From Symsagittifera roscoffensis (taxonomy: Eukaryota > Xenacoelomorpha > Acoela > Convolutidae), in contig NC_087068.1 in the NCBI RefSeq assembly GCF_963678635.1, positions 33,987,436 to 34,051,435 on the forward strand: a stretch of 64,000 nt of DNA, given 5' to 3'. The translations under genes and the position numbers were made by a program. Shown here one piece after another: positions 12,618-22,180 of this stretch. Below the pieces are notes generated by a model, which searched no databases, was not told where the DNA came from, and saw only the letters and a program-made list of their open reading frames with translations. Position 1 is the first letter of the stretch. Each line of letters opens with the position of its first letter.

Positions 12618-13163
12618 ATTAGTTTTTAAAAACACTGAACTGAGTTCGGTAAGCACAAACACTGATTTTTACCCAATTTTCTTAATAACTCACCAAAAAA
12701 ATTCAGATCACAAAAAGTTGGTGAAAAAATTGGCTCGCAAACTATTGGAATTCATCTAAACAGATTATTCAAGCAATTAAACGTTGAAAAATTTCAGTTT
12801 GTTCAAAAAGAAAATCGGATGGCCAATGTTATACGTTTTTTTATTGAGAGCATTTAAGGCATGGAAATTTGAAAATTTTCAGGTTAATTTTTTGACCGTT
12901 TTTCCACAAAAAACTATCGTTTTTCATTGGAAGCAATTCAAAATCAGGTTTCTTTTATTTTTTGTTCTGCTTTGTTTGATAGTTTCAAAGCTCTGTTAGG
13001 TTGCTCAGAAAAACTTGAAATTTTAGCGAAACGACTTGAGCTATAAAAAGATTTGCACTAGTCCTGTTGTAAGACTAGGGTGCTCATTTTGTCAATATGT
13101 TTTCTATACACAGACGTCAAGTTTTTTTCTCGATAGAACAATGGCTTGATTTGATTCGTTTTT

Positions 13164-13172
13164 TGTTTTGAG
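13164..13172 (+). repeat. Left copy of 9-bp repeat bordering the tRNA-Ala array
   Basis: TGTTTTGAG is the last satellite-Ser sequence before the tRNA-Ala array. The same nine bases occur at 59100-59108, where the Ser satellite resumes. It may be a target duplication or coincidence, because the motif is native to the Ser unit. Confidence 0.35.
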
Positions 13173-13202
13173 GATAGTTCAGAGCCTCGATGTCCTTAAC
13201 TT

Positions 13203-13275
13203 TGGAGATGCGGGGTATTGCTCCCGGTACTTCTGGCTCGCTAAGTGGGCGCTCTACCATTTGACCTTCATACCT
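13203..13275 (-). pseudogene. B-type tRNA-Ala-like sequence, first copy
   Basis: The acceptor and T arms resemble tRNA-Ala, but the anticodon stem is unpaired and the 5' acceptor end is eroded. The loop region reads TTAGCGA, an AGC-derived anticodon. It is the outermost tRNA-Ala relic on this side. Confidence 0.6.
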
Positions 13276-13425
13276 ATTACTATCAAATCTCGCGGAATTT
13301 TTTTCGCTTAGTCAGCAACTATGAACTTTTTCTTTTCGTTCGCAAAAAATCCACTTGTTAGGAATTTAAATTTGCAATAGATTATCTGGAGATAGTGATT
13401 ACCATTTGATGAGTGGCTTTAGTTT

Positions 13426-13498
13426 TGGAGATGCGGGGCATCGATCCCCGTACCTCTCGCATGCAAAGCGAGCGCTCTACCATTTGAGCTACATCCCC
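13426..13498 (-). tRNA. tRNA-Ala(UGC)
   Basis: Reverse strand, 73 nt, all four stems fully paired: acceptor GGGGATG/CATCTCC with the G3:U70 alanine identity pair, D stem GCTC/GAGC, anticodon stem CTCGC/GCGAG around TTTGCAT, T stem CGGGG/CCCCG around ATCGATG. Discriminator is A73. A box is TAGCTCAAATGG and B box GGGATCGATGCC. No T4 run lies close downstream; the first is about 77 nt beyond A73 in the consensus unit. No intron. This is the best consensus UGC copy of the array. Confidence 0.9.
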
Positions 13499-13619
13499 AT
13501 AGTTTAGAACTGTCGAGGAAGCTTTCATTTCAGTCGGCAAACAAGAGGTTATAAATTTTCTGGGAAGGTATTTCTTGTATAAGATTTCAATATTCAGTAG
13601 TTTTCTAAGAAAATTAATT

Positions 13620-13624
13620 AAAAA
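13620..13624 (-). terminator. T5 run 18 nt downstream of a B-type unit (representative)
   Basis: On the reverse strand five T's begin 18 nt after A73 of the B-type copy at 13642-13714. This run recurs in most dimers next to B-type copies, whereas A-type copies have no T4 run until about 77 nt downstream. Confidence 0.45.
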
Positions 13625-13641
13625 CTTGATGTCCTTAACTT

Positions 13642-13714
13642 TGGAGATGCGGGGTATTGCTCCCCGTACTTCTGGCTTGATAAGTGGGCGCTCTACCATT
13701 TGACCTACATCCCA
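13642..13714 (-). pseudogene. B-type tRNA-Ala-like sequence (representative)
   Basis: The 5' end is T instead of G (T1:C72 mismatch), but G2-G7 still pair and G3:U70 is kept. The D stem is GGTC/GAGC. The anticodon stem is CCCAC against GCCAG, with three of five pairs lost, around TTATCAA. The T stem CGGGG/CCCCG is intact. The same lesions occur in nearly all B-type copies, so they were fixed before amplification. A second version has CCTAC and loop TTAGCAA. Confidence 0.75.
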
Positions 13715-14742
13715 TGTATATCATATCTCGCTGAGTTTTTTTCGCTTAGTCAGCAACTATGAATTTTTTCTTTTCGTTCGCAGAAAATCTACTTGTTAGC
13801 AATTTCAATATGCAATAGATTATCTGGAGATAATGATTACCATTTGATGAGTGACTCTAAATTTGGAGATGCGGGGCATCGATCCCCGTACCTCTCGCAT
13901 GCAAAGCGAGGTCTCTACCATTTAAGCTACATCCCAATAGTTTAGAACTGTCGAGGAAGGTTTTGTTTCAGTCAACAAACAAGAGGTTATAAAATTTCTG
14001 GGAAGGTATTTCTTGTATAAGATTTCAATATTCAGTAGTTTTCTGAAGAAAATTAATTAAAAACTCGATGTCCTTAACTTTGGAGATGCGGGGTATTGCT
14101 CCCCGTACTTCTGGCTTGATAAATGGGCGCTCTACCATTTGACCTGCATCCCATGTTTATCAAATCTCGCGGATTTTTTTTTTCGCTTAGTCAGGAACTA
14201 TGAATTTTTTCTTTTCGTTCGCAGAAAATCTACTTGTTAGGAATTTCAATATGCAATAGTTTATCTGGAGATAGAAATTACCATTTGATGAGTGACTCTA
14301 GTTTTGGAGATGCGGGGTATTGATCCCCGTTCCTCTCGCATGCTAAGCGCAGGATCTACCATTTGCGCTACATCCCCATGATTTAAGGTTGTCGAGGAAG
14401 CTTTTGATTCAGTCGGCAAACAAGAGGTTATAAATTTTCTGGGAAGGTATTTCTTGTATAAGATTTCAATATTCATTAGTTATCTGAAGAAAATTAATTA
14501 AAAACTCGATGTCCTTAACTTCGGAGATGCGGGGCATTGCTCCACGTACTTCTGGCTTGGTAAGTAGGCGCTCTAACATTTGACCTACATCCCATGTTCA
14601 TCAAATCTCGCGAAATTTTTTTGGCTTTGTCAGCAACTATGAAATTTTTTTTTCGTTCGTAGAAAATCTACTTGTTAGGAATTTCAATATGGAATAGATT
14701 ATCTGCAGATAGTGATTAACATTTGATGAGTGGCTCTAGTTT

Positions 14743-14815
14743 TGGAGATGCGGGGCATCGATCCCCGTACCTCTCGCATGCAAAGCGATCGCTCTACCAT
14801 TTGAGCTACATCCCC
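14743..14815 (-). tRNA. tRNA-Ala(UGC), one anticodon-stem mismatch
   Basis: Consensus except for the outermost anticodon pair (A27:G43). G3:U70 and A73 are kept. Confidence 0.65.
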
Positions 14816-15182
14816 ATAGTTTAGAACTGTCGAGGAAGGTTTTGTTTCAGTCAACAAACATGAGGTTATAAATTTTCTGGGAAGGTATTTCTTGTATAAG
14901 ATTTCAATATTCAGTAGTTTTCTGAAGAAAATTAATTAAAAACTCGATGCCCTTAACTTTGGAGATGCGGGGTATTGCTCCCCGTACTTCTGGCTTGATA
15001 AGTGGGCGCTCTACCATGTGACCTACATCGCATGTTTATCAAACCTCGCGGAATTTTTTTTCGCTTAGTCAGCAACTATGAATTTTTTATTTTCGTTCGC
15101 AGAAAATCTACTTAATAGGAATTTCAATATGCAATAGATTATCTGCAGATAGTGATTACCATTTCATGAGTGGCTCTAGTTT

Positions 15183-15255
15183 TGGAGATGCGGGGCATCG
15201 ATACCCGTACCTCTCGCATGCAAAGCGATCGCTCTACCATTTGAGCTACATCCCC
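15183..15255 (-). tRNA. tRNA-Ala(UGC), two stem mismatches
   Basis: The T stem has one mismatch (CGGGT against CCCCG) and the outer anticodon pair is A27:G43. The acceptor, the G3:U70 pair and the loop are intact. Probably non-functional. Confidence 0.45.
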
Positions 15256-17340
15256 AAAGTTTAGAACTGTCGAGGAAGGTTTTGTTTCAGTCAACAAACA
15301 AGAGGTTATAAATTTTCTGGGAAGGTATTTCTTGTATAAGATTTCAATATTCAGTAGTTTTCTGAAGAAAATTAATTAAAAACTCGATGTCCTTAACTTT
15401 GGAGATGCGGGGTATTGCTCCCCGTACTTCTGGCTTGATAAGTGGGCGCTCTACCATTTGACCTACATCCCATGTTTTTCAAATCTCGCGGAATTTTTTT
15501 CGCTTAGTCAGCAACTATGAAGTTTTTTTTTTCGTTCGCAGAAAATCTACTTGTAAGGAATTTCAATATGCAATAGATTATCTGGAGATAATGATTACCA
15601 TTTGATGAGTGACTCTAGTTTTAGAGATGCGGGGTATTGATCCCCGTACCTCTCGCATGCTAAGCGCGCGCTCTACCATTTGAGCTACATCCCCATGATT
15701 TAAGGTTGTCGAGGAAGCTTTTGATTCAGTCGGCAAACAAGAGGTTATAAATTTTCTGGGAAGGTATTTCTTGTATAAGATTTCAATATTCATTAGTTAT
15801 CTGAAGAAAATTAATTAAAAACTCGATGTCCTTAACTTCGGAGATGCGGGGTATTGCTCCCCGTACTTCTGGCTCGGTAAGTAGGCGATCTACCATTTGA
15901 CCTACATCCCATGTTTATCAAATCTCGCGGAACTTTTTTCGCTTAGTCAGCAACTATGAAGTTTTTTTTTCGTTTGTAGAAAATCTACTTGTTAAGAATT
16001 TCAATATGCAATAGATTATCTGCAGATAGTGATTACCATTTGATGAGTGGCTCTAGTTTTGGAGAAGCGGGGCATCGATCCCCGTACCTCTCGCATGCAA
16101 AACGAGCGCTCTACCATTTGAGCTACATCCCCATAGTTTAGAACTGTCGAGGAAGCTTTTGTTTCAGTCGGCAAACAAGAGGTTATTCATTTTCTGGGAA
16201 GGTATTTCTTGTATAAGATTTCAATATTCAGGAGTTTTCTAAAAAAAATTAATTAAAAACTCGATGTCCTTAACTTTGGAGATGCGGGGTATTGCTCCCC
16301 GTTCTTCTGGCTTGATAAGTGGGCGCTCTACCATTTGACCTACATCCCATGTGTATCAAATCTCGCGGAATTTTTTTTCGCTTAGTCAGCAACTATGAAG
16401 TTTTTCTTTTCGTTTGCAGAAAATTTCCTTGTTAGCAATTTCAACATGCAATAGATTATCTGAAGATAATGATTATCATTTGATGAGTGACTCTAGATTT
16501 GTAGATGCGGGGCATTGATCCCCGTACCTCTCGCATGCTAAGCGGGCGCTCTACTATTTGCGCTACATCCCCATGATTTATAACAGTCGAGAAAGTTTTT
16601 GTTTCAGTCGGCAAACAAGAGGTTAAAATTTTTCTTGGAAGGTATTTCTTGTATGAAACTCAATATTCAGTAGTTTTCTGAAGAAAGTTAATTAATTGCT
16701 CGATGAACTTAACTTCGGAGATGCGGGGTATTGATCCCCGTACTTCTGGCTTGCTAAGTAGGCGCTCTACCATTTGACCTACATCCCATGTTTATCAAAT
16801 CTCGCGGAATTTTTTTTCGCTTAGTCAGCAATTATGAAGTTTTTCTTTTCGTTCGCAGAAAATTGGGATTATCTGCAGATATTGATTACATTTGATGAGT
16901 GGATCAAGTTTTGGAGATGCCGGGCATCGATCCCCGTACCTCTCGAATGCAAAGCGAGCACTCTACCATTTGAGCTACATCCCCACAGTTTAGAACTGTC
17001 CAGTAAGCTTTTGTTTCAGTCGCCAAAGAAGAGGTTAAAAATTTCCTGGGAAGGTGTTTCTTGTATAAGATTTCAATATTCAGTAGTTTTCTGAAGAAAA
17101 CTCGATGTCCTTAATTTTGGAGATGCGGGGTATTGCTCCCCGTACTTCTGGCTTGATAAGTGGGCGCTCTACCATTTGAACTACATCCCATGTTTATCAA
17201 ATCTCGCGGAATTTTTTTTCGCTTAGTCAGCAACTATGAAGTTTTTCTTTTAGTTCGCAGAAAATCTACTTGTTAGGAATTTCAGTATGCAATAGATTAT
17301 CTGGAGATAGTGATTACCATTTAATGAGTGACTCTAGATT

Positions 17341-17413
17341 TGGAGATGCGGGGCAGTGATCCCCGTACCTCTCGCATGCTAAGCGAGCGCTCTACTATTT
17401 GAGCTACATCCCC
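17341..17413 (-). tRNA. tRNA-Ala(AGC)
   Basis: All stems paired; anticodon loop TTAGCAT. The D loop reads AAATAGTA, so one of the two conserved D-loop guanines is lost, and the T loop is ATCACTG. Structure is good but tertiary contacts are weakened. Confidence 0.6.
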
Positions 17414-19503
17414 ATGATCTCAAACTGTCGAGGAAGCTTTTGTTTCAGTCGGCAAACAAGAGGTTAAAATTTTTCTTGGAAGGTATTTCTTGTATGAAAC
17501 TTCAATATTCAGTAGTTTTCTGAAGAAAGTTAATTAATTGCTCGATGAACTTAACTTCGGAGATGCGGGGTATTGATACCCGTACTTCTGGCTTGCTAAG
17601 TAGGCGCTCTACCATTTGACCTACATCCCATGTTTATCAAATCTCGCGGAATTTTTTTTCGCTTAGTCAGCAATTATGAATTTTTTCTTTTCGTTCGCAT
17701 AAAATTGGGATTATCTGCAGATAGTGATTACCATTTGATGAGTGGCTCTAGTTTTAGAGATGCTGGGCATCGATCCCCGTACCTCTCGAATGCAAAGCGA
17801 GCACTCTACCATTTGAGCTGCATCCCCATATTTTATAACTGTCGAGGAAGTTTTTGTTTCAGTCGCCAAACAAGAGGTTAAAAATTTTCTGGGAAGGTGT
17901 TTCTTGTATAAGATTTCAATATTCAGTAGTTTTCTGAAGAAAACTCGATGTCCTTAATTTTGGAGATGCGGGGTATTGCTCCCCGTACTTCTGGCTTGAT
18001 AAGTGGGCGCTCTACCATTTGAACTACATCCCATGTTTATCAAATCTCGCGGAATTTTTTTTCGCTTAGTCAGCAACTATGAAGTTTTTCTTTTAGTTCG
18101 CAGAAAATCTACTTGTTAGGAATTTCAGTATGCAATAGATTATCTGGAGATAGTGATTACCATTTAATGAGTGACTCTAGATTTGGAGATGCGGGGCATC
18201 GATCTCCGTACCTCTCGCATGCAAAGCGAGCGCTCTACCATTTGAGCTACATGCCCATAGTTTAGAACTGTCGAGAAAGCTTTTATTTCAGTCGGCAAAC
18301 AAGAGGTTATAAATTTTCTGGGAAGGTATTTCTTGCATAAGATTCCAATATTCAGTATTTTTTTGAAGAAAATTAATTAAAATCTCGATGTCCTTAACTT
18401 TGGAGATGCGGGGTATTGCTCCCCGTACTTCTGGCTTGATTAGTAGGCGCTCTACCATTTGACCTACATCCCATGTTTATCAATTCTCGCGAAATCTTTT
18501 TTCGCTTAGTCAGCAACTAAGAAGTTTTTCTTTTCGTTCGCAGAAAATCTACTTGTTAGGAATTTCAATATGCAATAGATTATCTGGAGAGAGTCATTAC
18601 CATTTGATGAGTGACTCTAGCTTTGGAGATGCGGGGAATCGATCCCCGTACCTCTCGCATGCAAAGCGATCGCTCTTCCACTTGAGCTACATCCCCATGA
18701 TTTATAACTGTCGAGGAAGCTTTTGTTTCAGTCGGCAAACAAGAGGTTAAAATTTTTCTTGGAAAGTATTTTTTGTATAAGACTTCAATATTCAGTAGTT
18801 TTCTGAAGAAAGTTAAATAATTGCTCGATGTCCTTAACTTCGGAGATGCGGGGTATTGCTCCCCGTACTTCTGGCTTGATAATTAGGCGCTCTACCATTT
18901 GACATACATCCCATGTTTATCAATTCTCGCGAAATTTTTTTTCGCTTATTCAGCAACTAAGAAGTTTTTCTTTTCTTTCGCAGAAAATCTACTTGTTAGG
19001 AATTTCAATATGCAATAGATTATCTGGAGATAGTCATTACCATTTGGTGAATGGCTCTAGTTTTGGAGATGCGGGCCAACGATCCCCGTACCTCTCTCAT
19101 GCAAAGCGAGCGCTCTACCATTTGAGCTACATCCCCATAGTTTAGAACTGTCGAGGAAGCTTTTATTTCAGTCGGCAAACAAGAGGTTATAAATTTTCTG
19201 GGAAGGTTTTTCTTGTATAAGATTCCAATATTCAGTAGTTTTCTGAAGAAAATTAATTAAAAACTCGATGTCCTTAACTTTGGAGATGCGGGGTATTGCT
19301 CCCCGTACTTCTGGCTTGATAATTAGGCGCTCTACCATTTGACCTACATCCCATGTTTATCAATTCTCGCGAAATTTTTTTTCGCTTATTCAGCAACTAA
19401 GAAGTTTTTCTTTTCTTTCGCAGAAAATCTACTTGTTAGGAATTTCAATATGCAATAGATTATCTGGAGATAGTCATTACCATTTGATGAGTGGCTCTAG
19501 CTT

Positions 19504-19576
19504 TGGAGATGCGGGGCATCGATCCCCGTAACTATCGCATGCAAAGCGAGAGCTCTACTGTTTGAGCTACATCCCC
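19504..19576 (-). tRNA. tRNA-Ala(UGC), weakened
   Basis: The acceptor, T and D stems pair. The outer anticodon pair is lost, and the D loop reads AAACAGTA, losing a conserved guanine. Confidence 0.45.
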
Positions 19577-20158
19577 ATAGTTTAGAACTGTCGAGGAAGC
19601 TTTTATTTCAGTCGGCAAACAAGAGGTTATAAATTTTCTGGGAAGGTTTTTCTTGTATAAGATTCCAATATTCAGTAGTTTTCTGAAGAAAATTAATTAA
19701 AAACTCGATGTCCTTAACTTTGGAGATGCGGGGTATTGCTCCCCGTACTTCTGGCTTGATAAGTGGGCGCTCTACCATTTGACCTACATCCCATGTTTTT
19801 CAAATCTCGCGGAATTTTTTTCGCTTAGTCAGCAACTATGAAGTTTTTTTTTCGTTCGCAGAAAATCTACTTGTAAGGAATTTCAATATGCAATAGATTA
19901 TCTGGAGATAATGATTACCATTTGATGAGTGACTCTAGATTTGGAGATGCGGGGCATTGATCCCCGTACCTCTCGCATTCTAGGCCAGCGCTCAACTATT
20001 TGAGCTACATCCCCATGATTTATAACTGTCGGGGAAGCTTTTGTTTCAGTCGGCAAACAAGAGGTTAAAATTTTTCTTGGAAGGTATTTCTTGTATAAAA
20101 CTTCAATATCCAGTAGTTTTCTGAAGAAAGTCAAATAATTGCTCGATGATCATAACTT

Positions 20159-20230
20159 CGGAGATGCGGGGTATTGCTCCCCGTACTTCTGGCTTGCTAA
20201 GTAGGCGCTCTACCATTTGACCTACATCCC
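20159..20230 (-). pseudogene. B-type tRNA-Ala-like sequence split by retrotransposon
   Basis: A B-type copy whose 5' acceptor end is interrupted at 20230/20231 by the non-LTR element. The remaining 5' base and upstream spacer continue at 23915. The insertion point is within the first dozen bases of the tRNA-like sequence. Confidence 0.75.
20220..20230 (+). repeat. 5' target-site duplication of the retrotransposon
   Basis: ACCTACATCCC, identical to 23904-23914. In other, unoccupied B-type units this 11-mer occurs once, so the duplication marks the insertion. Confidence 0.9.
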
Positions 20231-20232
20231 GA

Positions 20233-20308
20233 GGTCCCGGAAGGAGAGAGCCTTTTTGCGGTGGGACCAACAACCAGAGGATGCGAGGACTCCGGTTGCA
20301 AACTCTCT
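20233..20308 (+). ncRNA. Predicted HDV-like self-cleaving ribozyme
   Basis: Nested double-pseudoknot pattern read by eye. P1 is GGTCCC (20233-20238) with GGGACC (20263-20268). P2 is AGAGA(G) (20245-20250) with (C)TCTCT (20303-20308). P3 is GCC (20250-20252) with GGT (20260-20262), loop TTTTTGC. P4 is CAACC (20271-20275) with GGTTG (20294-20298). J4/2 is CAAA at 20299-20302, matching the CNAA consensus, with C20299 as the presumed catalytic cytosine. Cleavage would fall before G20233, two bases inside the element edge. R2 and other non-LTR elements are known to use such a 5' ribozyme to release their RNA from read-through transcripts. Weak points: P1.1 could only be A-U, G20250 is claimed by both P2 and P3, and J1/2 is long. 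The ribozyme overlaps the start of the reading frame. Confidence 0.72.
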
Positions 20309-22180
20309 GGATCGGGAGCGACGACCCGACCTCTGCTACCAGCAGACCAACGTCAAACTCCTCTCACCGGGCGCCCATGCGTGGGACCCTCGGCCGGGTT
20401 TTTGTTATCGGATCAGCCTAAGCCGGCGAGTCTGATCCGCACCCTCCTACTAAGAGCCGGCGTCGAGCCAAACCCTGGACCACCCAGACGTCCTCAGACA
20501 CTGAAATCCCCATGCACGGTGTGCACTGAAACGTGGGGAGGCGGCACCACCGTATGGTGCCACTGCTGCGGAACCTGGATCCACCAGCGATGCAGCGGCC
20601 TTCGGACTGTGGCCGAATGGCACAGAGACTACGTCTGCCCGAGGTGTCCACCAGTCACGCCTTTCAGTGCACCCACACCCTCCCAAGCAACCACCCAGAC
20701 TGTAGATCCTCCAACCCCCACTACACCACCCCACCCCACCAAACGAGATCCCATCACACCTCCAAATCCACGACCCCGACAACCGAAGGCAGAGCCACTG
20801 ACGTTCCTGCAACTAAATTGCAATGGGATACGGAACAAAACAACAGAACTGAGCCGTTTTCTCCGTACCCGTAAGATCAAAGTGGCCGCCTTGCAGGAGA
20901 CAAAACTCACCGCCAAAGGGAAAGACCCAGTCTTTGAAGACTACACTATAGTCCGAAAAGACCGAGGTAGCGGAGCCGGCGGAGGACTTATGTTTCTCGT
21001 GCACCACACAATCCCTTTCACCCCTGTGGACGAGAACACACCTCCTGGCGAGCCCCTCGAACACCAATCGATTCAAATCCCACTCCTAAACGAGGTGCTC
21101 ACAATAAGAAACGTATACATCCCCCCCAGCAGTAGCTGCCCCTCGAACTTCACCCCCTCGTTGACCCCTTTCCTCGAGACTAGATGCTCCCTGATACTGG
21201 GCGACATCAACGCACACGAACCCCTTTGGTGCTCGTCCATTCAGGACTCGCGCGGAGAGACCCTAGCCGACGAAATTGAGGCATCGAGCTTTGGAGCGCT
21301 GAACAAACCCACATCGACCCGTATGCCAACTTCGGGCAAGGCAACCTCTCCTGACGTATCCCTTGCCTCAGAAGATCTCCTGCCGAAACTGAGCTGGGAG
21401 ACGGAAACCACGCTGAGCTCCGACCACCTGCCAGTCATCATCCGACTATCAACCAGTCCCCTGACAATTCCAGCCCCGAACAAGACCTTCACAAACTTCC
21501 TCCGCGCGGACTGGGACGGCTTCAAGTCGGAAACAGAAGCTGCGTTCGCGTCTCTCGAGGAGCAGCCCGATCCCTACAAAGGAGAAAGGTTGTTCCGCGA
21601 GATCGTAAACAAGGCAGCCAAGCACCACATCCCGTCTGGCCGTCGCCCAACGAGCACTCCAGGCCTACCGCCAGAAGCGGCCAAGCTCACCAGCCAACGC
21701 GATGCCCTGAGGACAAACAACCCCACATCCCCAGACTTGCCACTCCTCAACAACAAAATCGAGATGATCCTCAGGAAGTCCCAAACTGCCCGATGGCACG
21801 AATACCTCCAGACATTTGATCACAAAACAAAACCAGAGAACCATTCGTACCATCGGAGCACCATTCGTACCATCGACGGCAAAAAACGCGACCCGCCAAA
21901 CCCGTCCATCAGGTTTGACGGACGCACATACATCCGACCTAAGGACCACGCCAGACTTTTCAACAAGCATTTGACGGCCCCAATCAAACATGAAAGCTCA
22001 AAAGAGAACCGAGTCATCAAACGCAAATTGAAGTCACTTTCCCTCGAAACCCCCATACAGACGACCCCGTCCCACGTCAGCAAGACGATCCGCAAGTGCA
22101 AGAGTTCGAAGGCGTGCGGCCCCGATGGGCTAAACGCACTGCATATGAAAAACCTCGGACAGACGGCGTCGCCTGGCTGA
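20261..22180 (+). CDS. Retrotransposon polyprotein, N-terminal part (2A-like, PHD, APE endonuclease)
   Basis: An open frame of about 639 codons counted from GTG 20261. No in-frame ATG occurs before residue 244, and the frame stays open upstream through the element's 5' edge, so the true start is unknown and may be non-AUG. A 2A-like motif is at residues 61-74. A C4HC3 PHD finger has C85, C88, C100, C103, H108, C111, C126 and C129. A proline/threonine-rich linker covers about 130-178. The APE endonuclease covers about 179-400, with LNCNG (N187), QET (E213), GDINAH (D315, N317) and SSDHLP (D388, H389), the residues that nick target DNA. The start of the RT domain (SKACGPDG) is reached at about 614-621 before a frameshift near 22158 leads to the stop at 22178-22180. 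The downstream frame continues the same protein. Confidence 0.88.
   Translation: MGPTTRGCEDSGCKLSGSGATTRPLLPADQRQTPLTGRPCVGPSAGFLLSDQPKPASLIRTLLLRAGVEPNPGPPRRPQTLKSPCTVCTETWGGGTTVWCHCCGTWIHQRCSGLRTVAEWHRDYVCPRCPPVTPFSAPTPSQATTQTVDPPTPTTPPHPTKRDPITPPNPRPRQPKAEPLTFLQLNCNGIRNKTTELSRFLRTRKIKVAALQETKLTAKGKDPVFEDYTIVRKDRGSGAGGGLMFLVHHTIPFTPVDENTPPGEPLEHQSIQIPLLNEVLTIRNVYIPPSSSCPSNFTPSLTPFLETRCSLILGDINAHEPLWCSSIQDSRGETLADEIEASSFGALNKPTSTRMPTSGKATSPDVSLASEDLLPKLSWETETTLSSDHLPVIIRLSTSPLTIPAPNKTFTNFLRADWDGFKSETEAAFASLEEQPDPYKGERLFREIVNKAAKHHIPSGRRPTSTPGLPPEAAKLTSQRDALRTNNPTSPDLPLLNNKIEMILRKSQTARWHEYLQTFDHKTKPENHSYHRSTIRTIDGKKRDPPNPSIRFDGRTYIRPKDHARLFNKHLTAPIKHESSKENRVIKRKLKSLSLETPIQTTPSHVSKTIRKCKSSKACGPDGLNALHMKNLGQTASPG
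20441..20482 (+). other. 2A-like peptide motif
   Basis: Residues 61-74 read TLLLRAGVEPNPGP. The NPGP end and hydrophobic LLL lead-in match the ribosome-skipping 2A family, with separation expected between G73 and P74, just before the PHD finger. The Asp that usually precedes V/I is absent (G directly before V), so activity is uncertain. 2A-like motifs at this place are known in several non-LTR retrotransposons. Confidence 0.7.

Larger units (their letters stand above)
2180..13172 (+). repeat. ~676-bp tandem satellite with tRNA-Ser-like unit (left block)
   Basis: Sixteen head-to-tail units. The tRNA-Ser-like cores start at 2434, 3110, 3786, 4461, 5137, 5812, 6487, 7159, 7834, 8512, 9184, 9856, 10532, 11210, 11886 and 12549, a spacing of 662-678. 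Units 1-7 differ by only a few bases; units from about 6700 on differ more, and the last three most. Each unit has one tRNA-Ser-like element, a T-run just after it, and AT-rich spacer. The spacers have no coding potential: the 60-85 codon frames seen in them recur because the repeat recurs. The block starts in mid-unit against the Polinton fragment and stops at 13172. Confidence 0.93.
13173..20230 (-). repeat. tRNA-Ala dimer satellite, minus block 1
   Basis: About sixteen ~440-bp dimers. A-type tRNA-Ala-like copies (each 73 nt, minus strand) start at 13426, 13864, 14305, 14743, 15183, 15622, 16060, 16500, 16912, 17341, 17755, 18184, 18624, 19064, 19504 and 19942. Between each pair lies a B-type copy with a broken anticodon stem. 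Copies at 13864, 14305, 15622, 16500, 16912, 17755, 18184 and 19942 have several stem mismatches and are pseudogenes. Copies at 15183, 16060, 18624 and 19064 have one to three defects. The first few bases (13173-13186) match neither satellite. No protein gene is present. Confidence 0.92.

Noticed and set aside
20450-20812. Minus-strand frames of 60-131 codons across the retrotransposon
   Set aside because: Shadows of a GC-rich coding strand; the plus-strand frames carry all recognisable motifs.
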